A stretch of 58,527 nucleotides of DNA from a bacterium (GCA_021372775.1 JAJFTU010000030.1:1-58527); one strand, 5' to 3'. Counted from the stretch's first letter, positions 28,423 through 37,125 are shown. Numbers and translations: made by a program. The notes: generated by a model not told the origin, from the letters alone.

Positions 28423-29448
28423 TCAGTGGCGGATGCGGAGACGGTGAAGCTGGACGAGGAAGAACGGCACGCCCATCAGCGCGGTGACGACGCCGACCGG
28501 CACGTCCACGTTCGGCGAGATCGCGCGGGCCAGCAGGTCGCAGATCACGAGGAACCCGGCGCCGGCGAGCGCGGCCGCGGGGAGAAGCTTGCGCGCCGGG
28601 GCGCCGGAGAACGGCCGCACGAGGTGCGGGGCCATCAGGCCGACGAACGAGACCGGTCCGACGACGCTGACGGCGGCGCCGGCGGCGAGGGCCACGAACG
28701 AGAGCAGGACGATCCGTCCGCGCAGCACGTCCACGCCGACCGAGAGGGCCTGCTCCTCGCCGAGCGCGAGCGCGTCGGCGACGCGCCGGAAGGCGAAGAG
28801 GCCGGCCACGCCGACGAGCACCGGCGCCGCGGCGAGCTTGACGTGCGCCCATTCGCGCCCTTCGGCCGAGCCGAGCAGCCAGGCGAAGACCTCGTGCACG
28901 CGGTGCGTGTTCTCGACGATCAGCATCACCGAGACGAGCGAGGAGCAGAGGCTCCCCACGGCGACGCCGGTGAGGAGCAACGCGCCGGTCGTCGGCCTCC
29001 CCGCGGCGTGGGCCGCGACGTAGACGATCGCCGAGGCGACGAGCGCGCCGGCGAACGCGGCGAGCGGAACGCTCGGCGGGAAGGCGAGCGCGGCGCCGCT
29101 GACGTAGGCGGCGACGGCGCCGAGCGACGCGCCGCCGGAGAGGCCGAGGAGCCCCGGATCGGCGAGCGGGTTCTGCAGGCAGGCCTGCAGCACCGCGCCG
29201 GCGACGGCGAGCGCGGCGCCGCAGAGGGCGAGGAGCACGACGCGCGGCAGGCGGACGTCGAAGACGAGCGTGTCCACCACCGCCTGCGGCGCCCCTTCCG
29301 CGGGCAGACCGCAGAGGGCGCGCAGCGTCTCCCACGGACCGACGGCGGACGCGCCGCCGAACAGCACGCCGCACACGACGGCGAGCAGCGGGAAGAGGCC
29401 CAGCGCCGTCCAGAACGCGGCGCGGGAGGCGGCGGGGCGCGGCGTCAA
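28423..29448 (-). CDS. btuC: FecCD/BtuC-family ABC importer permease, probably for cobalamin
   Basis: The 341-residue membrane protein has about ten hydrophobic helices and the FecCD signatures DVRLPRVVLLALCGAALA, VLQACLQNPLADPGLLG and SFVGLMAPHLVRPF. It should form the channel dimer for uptake of cobalamin or an iron chelate. The substrate is inferred from the adjacent binding protein and corrinoid adenosyltransferase. The TTG start at 29448 overlaps the stop of the preceding gene (TTGA), implying coupling. An ATPase subunit would normally follow, but the next gene is the C_GCAxxG protein; the energising subunit must be encoded elsewhere. Confidence 0.88.
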   Translation of the reverse strand: MTPRPAASRAAFWTALGLFPLLAVVCGVLFGGASAVGPWETLRALCGLPAEGAPQAVVDTLVFDVRLPRVVLLALCGAALAVAGAVLQACLQNPLADPGLLGLSGGASLGAVAAYVSGAALAFPPSVPLAAFAGALVASAIVYVAAHAAGRPTTGALLLTGVAVGSLCSSLVSVMLIVENTHRVHEVFAWLLGSAEGREWAHVKLAAAPVLVGVAGLFAFRRVADALALGEEQALSVGVDVLRGRIVLLSFVALAAGAAVSVVGPVSFVGLMAPHLVRPFSGAPARKLLPAAALAGAGFLVICDLLARAISPNVDVPVGVVTALMGVPFFLVQLHRLRIRH

Positions 29449-30296
29449 CGCCCGGCCTCGCGGGGGAACGCCGCGGGATGGAGCGCGCGCGCCAACTCGA
29501 ACGCGCCGTCCACGAGGAACGGCGAGACGGTGGTCATCAGCCGCGGGCGCATCACGATCACGCGCCCTTCGCGCGCGGCGCGGGTCTTCTTTAGCAGCGG
29601 ATAGGCCTCGAGGATCTTCGCCGCGTCGTCGCCGGGATCGAAGCCGAGCAGCAGCCAGTCGGGATCGAGGGCGATGATCCGCTCGAGCGGGGCCTGCTTG
29701 TGCCCCTTGAGGCCGATCTCGGCCGCCGCGTTCCGCGCGCCGGCGCGGCGGATCAGCGTGTCCACCGTCGTGCCGGTTCCGGCGACGATCAGGTGCGAGA
29801 ACGAGAGGACGCGCGGCCGCTCCTTCGCGCCGGCCAGGCGGCGGTCGAGATCGCCGAGCCGCTTGTCCATGTCGGCGACGATCTCCGCGGCGCGCCGCTC
29901 GGCGCCGACTCGCTTGCCGAGATCGAGCGTCGCGGCGCGGATCGTCTCGAAGTTCCAAGCGTCGGGCACGGTCGTCGTGGCCACGCCGGTGCGGTGCAGC
30001 AGATCGACGACGGCCGGGTCGTTCCACGGCGTGAGGACGACGAGGTCGGGGCGCGCGGCGAGGACCGGCTCGATGCGCGAGGCGAGGCGGGGAATCGACG
30101 GGGCGAAGCGGCGGGCGACGTTGCTCAGCTCCGGATCGTCGGCGAGGTTCGAGACGCAGACGATCTTCCCCGGCGGCGCGAGCAGCGCCAGCATCTCGTC
30201 GCTCGCCAGCGACAGGGAGCAGATCCGCTGCGGCGGCGCGGCGAGCGCCGCCCCCGCGGCCGCCGCGAGCAGCGCCGCGGCGAGCGGAATCCGCAT
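29445..30296 (-). CDS. btuF: Periplasmic binding protein (helical-backbone type), probably BtuF-like
   Basis: The 283-residue protein has a signal peptide (MRIPLAAALLAAAAGAALA). The class III binding fold follows: RICSLSLASDEMLALL at the start, ARPDLVVLTPW in the first lobe, a long linking helix (VADMDKRLGDLDRRL) and LDPDWLLLGFDPG in the second lobe. These proteins deliver cobalamin, haem or siderophores to FecCD permeases. Cobalamin is favoured because the gene starts 4 nt after the corrinoid adenosyltransferase stop and is coupled to the permease. The ATG at 30296 is chosen over the longer frame at 30326 because it begins the signal peptide. Confidence 0.85.
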   Translation of the reverse strand: MRIPLAAALLAAAAGAALAAPPQRICSLSLASDEMLALLAPPGKIVCVSNLADDPELSNVARRFAPSIPRLASRIEPVLAARPDLVVLTPWNDPAVVDLLHRTGVATTTVPDAWNFETIRAATLDLGKRVGAERRAAEIVADMDKRLGDLDRRLAGAKERPRVLSFSHLIVAGTGTTVDTLIRRAGARNAAAEIGLKGHKQAPLERIIALDPDWLLLGFDPGDDAAKILEAYPLLKKTRAAREGRVIVMRPRLMTTVSPFLVDGAFELARALHPAAFPREAGR

Positions 30297-30300
30297 CGCT

Positions 30301-30861
30301 TCAGACGTCCGTCTTCCAGAGAACATCGGCCACGCCGCGCGCGCGGTTCTCGTGCCGCGCGAGGATGAAGAGCAGGTCGGAGAGGCGATTGAGGTACTGG
30401 ATCGTCTCGGGGGGAACGGGGCGCGTCCTGGCGAGGGCGACGCACTTCCGCTCGGCGCGGCGGCAGACGGCGCGGGCGACGTTGAGCGCCGCGGCGCCCG
30501 GCGAGCCGCCGGGAAGGATGAAGTTCGTCAGCGGGCCGAGCGGCTCGTTGAAGCGGTCGCACTCCCGCTCGAGCCGCTCCACGTGCCGCGGCTGGACGAG
30601 CGGCGGCGGCCGCTTGTCCGGATCGGCGCCGATCAGCGAGAGCTCGCCGCCGAGATTGAAGAGCTCGCTCTGGATCCGCTCGAGGACCGCGCGGGCGTCG
30701 GCGGCGACGCCGGCGGCGAGCGCCGCGCCGAGGAACGAGTTCAACTCGTCCACGTCGCCGTAGGCGTCCACCTGCGGGTCGTCCTTGCCGACCCGCGCGC
30801 CGGAGGCGAGGCCGGTCGAGCCGTCGTCCCCCTGCCGGGTGTAGATCTTGGTCAGCCTCAT
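30301..30861 (-). CDS. pduO: Cob(I)alamin adenosyltransferase (PduO type)
   Basis: The 186-residue protein converts cob(I)alamin and ATP to adenosylcobalamin, the cofactor of methylmalonyl-CoA mutase. Motifs are KIYTRQGDDGSTGLASG (ATP loop), VDAYGDVDELNSFLG, FILPGGSPGAA and ARAVCRRAERK, with LNRLSDLLF near the end; these define the PduO/MMAB class. It heads an operon with the binding protein, permease and C_GCAxxG gene. GGAG sits in a roughly 10-nt leader. The leader is too short for a cobalamin riboswitch, and none is seen upstream. Confidence 0.95.
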   Translation of the reverse strand: MRLTKIYTRQGDDGSTGLASGARVGKDDPQVDAYGDVDELNSFLGAALAAGVAADARAVLERIQSELFNLGGELSLIGADPDKRPPPLVQPRHVERLERECDRFNEPLGPLTNFILPGGSPGAAALNVARAVCRRAERKCVALARTRPVPPETIQYLNRLSDLLFILARHENRARGVADVLWKTDV

Positions 30862-30877
30862 CGCGGTCTCCGGGCAG

Positions 30878-30883
30878 ATTCTA
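30878..30883 (-). promoter_or_regulatory. -10 box of the cobalamin operon
   Basis: TAGAAT on the minus strand ends 16 nt before the adenosyltransferase ATG. It lies between that gene and the terminator of the gene upstream. Confidence 0.5.
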
Positions 30884-30913
30884 CGGCCCCCGCGTCGTCC
30901 TTACGAAAGAGAA

Positions 30914-30946
30914 CGGCGGCGCGCCCCGCCGGGGGACGCGCCGCCG
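30914..30946 (-). terminator. Terminator of the large secreted-protein gene
   Basis: A perfect 10-bp stem (30914-30923 with 30937-30946) is followed on the minus strand by TTCTCTTTC. It starts 25 nt after that gene's stop codon. Confidence 0.7.
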
Positions 30947-30970
30947 CCTTCGCCTTCCGCGATGGTTCGG

Positions 30971-33900
30971 TCAGGGGCAGACCGCGGCGCTGGTGTCCAC
31001 GTCCGTCCCGAAGTCGCCGAACGTCCCCTTGCCGGCCGCGGAGCGGCCGCGCACGAGGTAGTAGAACGACTGCCCGGCGCCGGGGCTCGCCGCGTCGGCG
31101 ACCGACGTCCCGGCCGTGCCGCAGCTGAACGACGCGGCGCGGCCGAAGCCCGCGTCGCTCCGCAGCTCGGCGACCTGCCCCCGCAGCACGTCGTACGAGG
31201 TCGCCCCCGACACGGCGGTCCACGAGATCGTCGCGCGCCCCGTCCCGTCCTTGGTCAAGGTCGGGCCGGCGGCGGCGGCGAGGCCGCTGCGCCACGGATC
31301 GTCGAGGAGGTAGCTCTGGAAGACCGTCTCGTTCCGCTGCGCCGTGCGCCAGGCGTTGAAGACGAAGAACGCCTTGCGCGGCGTCGCGGCGCTGATCGGG
31401 AAGACGTCGTAGGCCATCGGGTACGAGCCCTGCGGCGTCGTCTTGTCGAGGCGGTAGACCGGGCGCCACGTCGCGCCGTCGTCCGGCGTGTGGCGGGCGA
31501 CGAGGGCGCCGTAGTTCCCCGGCTGGTAGTCGAGCCAGGCGACCCACGCGTTCCCCTGCCCGTCCGCGACGAGGCGCGGGTCGTACGAGGAGGAGTCGGG
31601 GGAGGTCGGGTCGAGCCGCGTCGGCGCGGCGAACGTCGCGCCGCGGTCGCTCGACGACGCGGCGTAGATCGCCCCCGCGGCGTCGGCGAAGGCGGCGACG
31701 ACCTTCGTCCCCGCGCCGAAGGAAACCTCCGGCGAGGTGAGGTCGGCCGTGCCGGACGGAAGCGTCAGGTTCGCCGCGGCGCCCCACGAGCCGGCCGTGA
31801 AGGCGGCGCGGCGCACGACCCGCCGCTGGCCCGAGGCGGGGCGGTACGACCAGACGGCGACGGCGTTCCCGGAGGCGTCGCAGGCGAGGCCGAGCTTCGT
31901 CTCCATTGTCGATCCGGCGGCCGACTGGCCGATGTTCTGGCGCGCGGTCCACGTCGCGCCGTTGTCGGCGCTCGTGCGCGCCCAGACGGTCGTCACGGTG
32001 GTCGTGCCGTCGGGGCTGACGTCGCCGAGGTAGGCGAGGACGAGCCGCCCGCCGCCGACGCAGATCCGCGGCGAGTAGTTGTAGTCGGTGTCGGCCGCGT
32101 CGCCGTCCACGCTCGTCGCGGCGGCCATCGTCAGCGTGGAGATCCCGGCGTCCCAGCTGCCGACGGCGAGCCGAACGTGATTGAGGTTCGACCAGGCGGC
32201 GAAGACCTTCGTCGCGCCGAGCGGCGCGATCTGCACGTCGGGCGCCCCCTCGGAGTAGACGCCGGCCGACCAGAGGCTGATCGTCTCCAGCGCGACGTCG
32301 GTCGCCTGCCAGGTCGCGGCGCCGTCGTTCGAGTAGTTGAAGCGGACGATGCGCGGATTGATCGTCGAGCCGGAGGCGGCGGCGAGGTCGCTCTGGAACG
32401 AGAGATAGACGAGACGCTTCCCGCCGGCGTAGGTCGCGGCGAGACGCGGCTCGAACGACTCCTCGCTCGACGGGTCGGCGCCGCCGACCGCGGCGGGACC
32501 GGTGAACGTCGCGCCGTTGTCGTCGGTCCGCGCGACGTACGGCCGCGCGTAGACGCCGGCGGCGTCGGCGGTCGAGGCGACGTAGACGCGGCCGGCGCCG
32601 TCGGCGGCGACGGCCGGCGCGAGGAGATTCGCGGCGGTCGCGTTGGCCGACGACGCGTCGCCGTCGAGCTGCGCGTCGAGGGGCAGCGACGAGAGGTCGG
32701 CCGCGGCCCGCAGGTAGTAGAGATCGCGGCCCGCGCTGTTCGTCAGCCGGCCGTCGCTGTAGAGCGCGACGACGTTCGTGCCGTCCACCGCGGCGAGACC
32801 CTGCAGGTTCTCGGCGACGGTCGCCGGCGTCGGCACGGGAAGCGCCGAAGGCGTGTCCGACCAGGTCGCGCCGTCGGTCGAACTGGCGCCGTAGACCGAC
32901 GTGAGTTGTCCGAGACGAGTCGCGTCGTCGTAGCTGTCGGTCCAGGCGACGACCCACCTTCCGCCGCTGTAGGCGGAGCGGGTCGCGTAGTACTCCCCGC
33001 CCGCCCGCGTCGCCGGGCCGTAGTAGCTGAACGGCTGGCCCGAGACGTTCCACGACGCGCCGTAGTTCGCGGAGTGATGGATGTCGAGCACGGCGTAGGC
33101 GTCGCCGGCGATCCACTGCGCGTAGAGCAGCAGGACCTCGCCGGAGGAACCGACCGTCATGCGCACCGGCCCGTAGACCTCGCCGCTCACCGGCGAGTCG
33201 AGCACGTAGTCGAGCGCGACGCCGAAGCTCGTCCCCTTGTTGGTGGACGAGAGGACGTAGAGGTGGTGCGTGCCGTCGCCGGGAAGGTCCTCCTCGCCGA
33301 CGAGAATGTGGGAGACCGAGCTCCCGTCCACCGCCACGGCGAGATCGGGACGCCCCGCGCCGCCGGTCGCGGAGAGGTACGAACCGAGGTCGCTCTCCGT
33401 CGAGAAGCTCCCTTCCTTGGCCAGCTTCACCGTCGTGCCGGAGGTGGAACCCGCCGCGCGGGAGTAGGCGACGTAGATCGTGCCGTCGTTGTCGAGGACG
33501 GCGTCGGGCGCGCTCGGCGCGGAGTAGAACGTCGTCGGGCCGACCCGCTGCGGCGCGGCGAAGGTGGCGCCGCCGTCCGTGCTGACGCTGACGTACGGCA
33601 GGCTCTGGTCGGCGCCGAGATAGGCGATCGCGACCTTCGTGTCCGACGCGGGGCGCACCGCGACGACCGGCGCCGCGACGCCGCGCGCGGCGTTCCCCGC
33701 GGGGATCACGTCGGCCGCGGCGGACCACGCCTGATAGCCGGACGAGTAGACGCGGCGGACGAACTGCAGCCCGACGCCGCCGTCGGCGTCGGCGACGGTG
33801 AAGGCGGCGCGCACGGCGCCGCTGGTCGTCATCGCCGCGGAGAGGAACAGGACCGGCTTGCCGCTCGCGCCGCCGGCGATCTTCTGCGAGGCCTCGAAGG

Positions 33901-34333
33901 TCGAGCCGCCGTTGGCCGAGCAGCGCGCCCACAGTTCGAAATCCTGGATCCAGAGCGCGCAGACCTGCCCCGCGGCGTTCGACACGAGCGTCGCGCGGGA
34001 GACGAACGCCGTCGTCGTCAGGGCCGCGTTCGCGAGCTTCTCGGCGGCCGGGACCGCGGCGGAGAAGTTGGTCGTCTGCTGCGCGGCGAGCGCCGCGTCG
34101 GGCGCGAAGAGCGAGTCGGCGGCGGCCGGCTGCGCGCACGCCGCGGCGCGGCGCAACGGGAACGAGCGCTGCGGAAGCTGCAGGCGCGGCGCCGCTTCGG
34201 CGCGCGTCGCCCGAGGCGGCGCGGCGCGAGGCCCGCCGGCCACGCGCGGCGGCGCGGCGACCGCGGCGAGCGGCAGGGCGAGGAACGGCAACAAAAGGAA
34301 CCGGCTGACTCGCGCAAACGAGAGCTTGCTCAT
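30971..34333 (-). CDS. Large exported protein with BNR/Asp-box (sialidase-like) repeats and a C-terminal FN3 domain
   Basis: The 1120-residue protein has a signal peptide (MSKLSFARVSRFLLLPFLAL, cleaved after AVA). A very long beta-rich body follows with many Asp-box repeats, for example SANGGSTFEAS, STDGGATFAAP, TDDNGATFTGP and SSDRGATFAAP, as in multi-blade propellers of sialidases and related proteins. The last ~90 residues form a fibronectin III-like domain (ATISWTAVSGATSYDVLRG). No anchor or sorting signal is seen, so it may be secreted. I do not see a full set of sialidase catalytic residues (Arg triad), so binding or an unknown hydrolase is as likely as sialidase. It is monocistronic; ATG 34333 has GAGG 5 nt upstream. 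Confidence 0.82.
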   Translation of the reverse strand: MSKLSFARVSRFLLLPFLALPLAAVAAPPRVAGGPRAAPPRATRAEAAPRLQLPQRSFPLRRAAACAQPAAADSLFAPDAALAAQQTTNFSAAVPAAEKLANAALTTTAFVSRATLVSNAAGQVCALWIQDFELWARCSANGGSTFEASQKIAGGASGKPVLFLSAAMTTSGAVRAAFTVADADGGVGLQFVRRVYSSGYQAWSAAADVIPAGNAARGVAAPVVAVRPASDTKVAIAYLGADQSLPYVSVSTDGGATFAAPQRVGPTTFYSAPSAPDAVLDNDGTIYVAYSRAAGSTSGTTVKLAKEGSFSTESDLGSYLSATGGAGRPDLAVAVDGSSVSHILVGEEDLPGDGTHHLYVLSSTNKGTSFGVALDYVLDSPVSGEVYGPVRMTVGSSGEVLLLYAQWIAGDAYAVLDIHHSANYGASWNVSGQPFSYYGPATRAGGEYYATRSAYSGGRWVVAWTDSYDDATRLGQLTSVYGASSTDGATWSDTPSALPVPTPATVAENLQGLAAVDGTNVVALYSDGRLTNSAGRDLYYLRAAADLSSLPLDAQLDGDASSANATAANLLAPAVAADGAGRVYVASTADAAGVYARPYVARTDDNGATFTGPAAVGGADPSSEESFEPRLAATYAGGKRLVYLSFQSDLAAASGSTINPRIVRFNYSNDGAATWQATDVALETISLWSAGVYSEGAPDVQIAPLGATKVFAAWSNLNHVRLAVGSWDAGISTLTMAAATSVDGDAADTDYNYSPRICVGGGRLVLAYLGDVSPDGTTTVTTVWARTSADNGATWTARQNIGQSAAGSTMETKLGLACDASGNAVAVWSYRPASGQRRVVRRAAFTAGSWGAAANLTLPSGTADLTSPEVSFGAGTKVVAAFADAAGAIYAASSSDRGATFAAPTRLDPTSPDSSSYDPRLVADGQGNAWVAWLDYQPGNYGALVARHTPDDGATWRPVYRLDKTTPQGSYPMAYDVFPISAATPRKAFFVFNAWRTAQRNETVFQSYLLDDPWRSGLAAAAGPTLTKDGTGRATISWTAVSGATSYDVLRGQVAELRSDAGFGRAASFSCGTAGTSVADAASPGAGQSFYYLVRGRSAAGKGTFGDFGTDVDTSAAVCP

Positions 34334-34411
34334 CGCGACCTCGCTGAAGGCGGCGCGCCCACGGAGCGGCGCCGCTCGTTTCACGCCGCCGTCGGCGCGC
34401 GGCGGGATGCC

Positions 34412-34421
34412 ATCGTATCCT
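34412..34421. promoter_or_regulatory. Overlapping divergent -10 boxes of mutM and the secreted-protein gene
   Basis: ATCGTATCCT contains TATCCT on the plus strand (34416-34421, 23 nt before mutM) and TACGAT on the minus strand (complement of 34412-34417). Both promoters would melt the same few base pairs. Confidence 0.4.
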
Positions 34422-34444
34422 CGGCGCAAGGTACAGGGAACCCC

Positions 34445-35251
34445 ATGCCCGAGCTTCCGGAAGTCGAAACCGTCGCCCGCCAACTCGCGCCCCTCGCCGT
34501 GGGACGCGGGGCGCGGCGTCTCGTCGTCCGCGACGCGAAGCTCGCCGGCGCCGCGCGCCGCTCCCTCGGGGGCCGCAGGCTCGAGTCCGTCTTCCGCCTC
34601 GGCAAGCAGGTGGTGTTTCAGTTCGAGGACGGCGCCGGGGAACGATGGTTGACCGTCCATCTCCGAATGACGGGACGACTGCTCTGGCGCGCCGCGGGAG
34701 AGCCTGTTCCGAAGAGCCCGGCGCCGCGCGCGGAACTCGCCTTCGACGGCGGGGCGATCGACTTCGTCGATCCGCGCCGCTTCGGCACGATGACTTGGCT
34801 CGCGCGGCTCGACGACGCGCGGCCGAAGGGGATCGACCCGACGGCGCCGGAGTTCACGCTCGCCGCGTTGGGGCGCCTCGCCGCGGGCTCTCGTCAGGAG
34901 CTGAAGACGTTCCTGCTGCGGCAGGATCGGCTGGTCGGCGTCGGCAACATCTACGCGTCGGAGATCCTGAACCGCGCGCGGCTCGACCCGCGGCGCGCCG
35001 CCGGGTCGCTCCACGAAGCCGAACTGCGCCGCCTCCACGGCGCGACCCGCGCGGTGCTCGCCGCGGCGATCCGCGCCTGCGGCACGACCTTCTCCGACTT
35101 TCAGGACGCGCACGGCCTGACCGGCCGTTATCAGGCGAAGCTGCAGGTCTACGGGCGGGAGGGCGAACCGTGCCGGCGCTGCGGAGCGCCGATCGTCCGC
35201 TTCGAGCAGGGGGGAAGAAGCACCTACTTCTGCCCGGCCTGCGCCGAGTAG
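34445..35251 (+). CDS. mutM: Formamidopyrimidine-DNA glycosylase
   Basis: The 268-residue enzyme removes 8-oxoguanine and ring-opened purines and nicks the strand. MPELPEVETVAR gives the catalytic N-terminal Pro and Glu. RLGKQVVFQ carries the conserved Lys, and RQDRLVGVGNIYASEIL is the helix-two-turn-helix. The C-terminal zinc finger has CRRCG and CPAC with the DNA-binding Arg in GGRSTYF. Length is normal. The last 28 bp overlap the convergent yggS gene. ATG 34445 is certain because Pro2 must follow it. Confidence 0.97.
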   Translation: MPELPEVETVARQLAPLAVGRGARRLVVRDAKLAGAARRSLGGRRLESVFRLGKQVVFQFEDGAGERWLTVHLRMTGRLLWRAAGEPVPKSPAPRAELAFDGGAIDFVDPRRFGTMTWLARLDDARPKGIDPTAPEFTLAALGRLAAGSRQELKTFLLRQDRLVGVGNIYASEILNRARLDPRRAAGSLHEAELRRLHGATRAVLAAAIRACGTTFSDFQDAHGLTGRYQAKLQVYGREGEPCRRCGAPIVRFEQGGRSTYFCPACAE

Positions 35252-35946
35252 TCGCGGGCGCCGAAGATCGCCGTGCCGACGCGGACCAGCGTCGCCCCTT
35301 CCTCCACCGCGATCTCGAAGTCGTCCGACATCCCCATCGAGTACTGTTCGACGACGACGTTGGGCAGCGCGCGCGCCGCGGCCTCGCGGCCCAAGGCGAC
35401 GAGGCGCCGGAAGTAGGGACGCGCCTCCTCCGGATCGGCGACCGGCGGCGGAACGGTCATCAGCCCGCGGACGAGCAGTCCCGGCCGGCCCGCCAACTCG
35501 TCGAGCGCGGCGAGGAACTCGTCCGGCGCGAAGCCGCCCTTGCTCGCCTCGCCGCCGACGTTGATCTCGACGAGCGCCTCGACCGGACGCCCGCGTTCCT
35601 TTCCCAGACGATCGAGCGTCTCGGCGAGGCGCGGCGAATCGACGGAGTGGATCAACTCGAAGAGCTCGACCGCGCGGCGCGCCTTGTTCCGCTGCAGCCG
35701 CCCGACGAGGTGCCAGCGCGCGCCGGCAACGAGCGGGATCTTCCCTTCCGCTTCCTGGACCCGGTTCTCGCCGAAGAGCGTCTGTCCCGCGGCCAGCGCC
35801 TCGCGCACCGCCTCCGCGGGGTGGGTCTTGCTGACGGCGACGAGCGTCACGCCGGAAGGATCGCGCCCGACCCGCCGCGCCGCGGCGTCGATCCGCGCGC
35901 GGACGGCGGCGAGCCGCTCCGCGAGCGACGGGGGCGCGGGACTCAC
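35224..35946 (-). CDS. yggS: YggS/PROSC-family PLP homeostasis protein
   Basis: The 240-residue protein is a pyridoxal phosphate-binding barrel that buffers free PLP and has no known catalysis. LVAVSKTHP carries the PLP Lys, and FGENRVQEA, WHLVGRLQRNKAR, LVEINVGGEASKGG and SMGMSDDFEIAVEEG are family hallmarks. GTG 35946 overlaps the stop of rnhA (GTGA), so the two are coupled. Its end overlaps mutM on the other strand by 28 bp. Confidence 0.95.
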   Translation of the reverse strand: MSPAPPSLAERLAAVRARIDAAARRVGRDPSGVTLVAVSKTHPAEAVREALAAGQTLFGENRVQEAEGKIPLVAGARWHLVGRLQRNKARRAVELFELIHSVDSPRLAETLDRLGKERGRPVEALVEINVGGEASKGGFAPDEFLAALDELAGRPGLLVRGLMTVPPPVADPEEARPYFRRLVALGREAAARALPNVVVEQYSMGMSDDFEIAVEEGATLVRVGTAIFGARDYSAQAGQK

Positions 35947-36371
35947 CGCTCCTCCGGCGCCTCGCGTCCCGAGGCGCGCCGGTCCATCGCGCGGTTGGCG
36001 AGCATGTCGGCGACGCGGTTCTGCTCGCGCCGGACGTGATGCACGACGAACGAGGAGAGCTTCGCCGCGCGCCCGCGGACCTCGGCCATCAGGTCCTGCA
36101 GGTGCGGCTGGCGGACCTTGTAGATGCCGGCGATCTGCCGCTGCATCAGCTCGCTGTCGGTGCGGACCTCGAGCTCCGCGGCGCCCAGTTCGAGCGCCGC
36201 GTCGAGCGCGGCGATCATGCCGCGGTACTCGGCAACGTTGTTCGTCGTCTTGTCGATGAAGCCCCAAAGGCGGAGCCGCGGCTGCGCGTCGGCGCCGCAG
36301 ATCAGCACGCCGTACCCCGCGGGACCGGGGTTGCCGCGCGAGCCGCCGTCCACCCAAGCGAGGAGCTTCAT
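35943..36371 (-). CDS. rnhA: Ribonuclease HI family protein
   Basis: The 142-residue RNase H fold begins WVDGGSRGNPGPAGYG, where the DGGSRGNPG start is typical of the RNase HI-like branch in Gram-positives and Archaea. The four catalytic acids are seen as the first Asp, NNVAEYRG (Glu), VRTDSELM (Asp) and NRVADMLAN (Asp). It should cut RNA in RNA-DNA hybrids. It starts 1 nt after the zinc-ribbon gene stop and is coupled to yggS, forming a three-gene unit. Confidence 0.93.
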   Translation of the reverse strand: MKLLAWVDGGSRGNPGPAGYGVLICGADAQPRLRLWGFIDKTTNNVAEYRGMIAALDAALELGAAELEVRTDSELMQRQIAGIYKVRQPHLQDLMAEVRGRAAKLSSFVVHHVRREQNRVADMLANRAMDRRASGREAPEER

Positions 36372-36372
36372 C

Positions 36373-37125
36373 TCAGCGGCCGGCCTCGGCGCTGCGGCCG
36401 GCGTCCCCTTCGGCCGTCTCGCCGTCGTCCACGTAGAGGATTCGCCGGCAGCTGTCGCACGTGATCATGTCGTCGCCGCGCCGGGCGAGGTTGATCACCT
36501 GCGGGCGGAGCCGCACGTGGCACGCGGAGCACGATTCCTTTTCGACGCGGGCGACGGCGACGCCGCCGCGGGCGCGGAAGACGCTCTCGAAGCGGCGCAG
36601 CGTCGCCTCGGGCAACGCCTCGGCGATCTCGTTCCGCTGGGCGAGGAGTCCGCTGAGCGCCGCTTCCGTCTCGGCCTCTTCGGCGGAGAGGCGGGCCTTG
36701 TCTCCCTCGAGCTTGGTCCGCTCGGCCTCGATCCGCTGGTCGGCTTCGGCCGCCGGACCGTCGAGCGCCTCGATCTCCCCTTCCATCTCCAGCAGCTGGT
36801 CTTCGAGGGTCGAGACCTGCGACTTCAGGGTGTCGATCTCGTTGAGCGCCGCGCTGTACTCGCGCGGGTTGCTCACCTGCATCAGCTTCCCTTGGGCCTG
36901 CTTGAGCTTCTCGGCCTGCGCGTCCCGTTCCTTGTTCATTTCGTCGCGGCGCCGGCGCAGCTCCTCGTGCTTGAGGCGTTCGCCGCCGATGTCGGCGAGC
37001 CGGGCCTCGAACCCGCGGTCCAGCTCTTCCAGCCGGCCCGGCAGCGCCGCCTTCGCGTCCTCGATCGCCTTCACTTGCACGGCGATCTCCTGCAGCCGGA
37101 TCAGGCGCTTGATGTCGTCGTTCAA
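36373..37125 (-). CDS. Coiled-coil protein with C-terminal C4 zinc ribbon (CT398-like)
   Basis: The 250-residue protein is a long antiparallel coiled coil (about residues 5-175, rich in Glu, Lys, Ala and Leu heptads; NPREYSAALNEID is a family phrase). A zinc ribbon follows, with CSACHVRL and CDSCRRILY pairing the four cysteines. It matches the zf-RING_7/CT398 family, whose Chlamydia member has been linked to sigma-54 and flagellar partners; its role here is unknown. GGAGGGG lies 9 nt before ATG 37125. The tRNA gene is 35 nt upstream on the same strand, so they may share a transcript. Confidence 0.9.
   Translation of the reverse strand: MNDDIKRLIRLQEIAVQVKAIEDAKAALPGRLEELDRGFEARLADIGGERLKHEELRRRRDEMNKERDAQAEKLKQAQGKLMQVSNPREYSAALNEIDTLKSQVSTLEDQLLEMEGEIEALDGPAAEADQRIEAERTKLEGDKARLSAEEAETEAALSGLLAQRNEIAEALPEATLRRFESVFRARGGVAVARVEKESCSACHVRLRPQVINLARRGDDMITCDSCRRILYVDDGETAEGDAGRSAEAGR

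Noticed and set aside
30862-30970. Cobalamin riboswitch before the B12 operon
   Set aside because: Only about 110 bp separate the genes, much of it a terminator, and a -10 box lies 16 nt from the start; there is no room for the ~200-nt element and no B12-box is seen.
30858-34139. A 1093-residue frame shifted against the large secreted-protein gene
   Set aside because: Arg/Asp/Gly-rich composition without domains; the overlapping frame has a signal peptide, Asp-boxes and an FN3 domain.
35224-35251. Frameshift or misassembly at the mutM/yggS junction
   Set aside because: Both proteins end normally with complete C-terminal motifs; the 28-bp convergent overlap is real and unremarkable.
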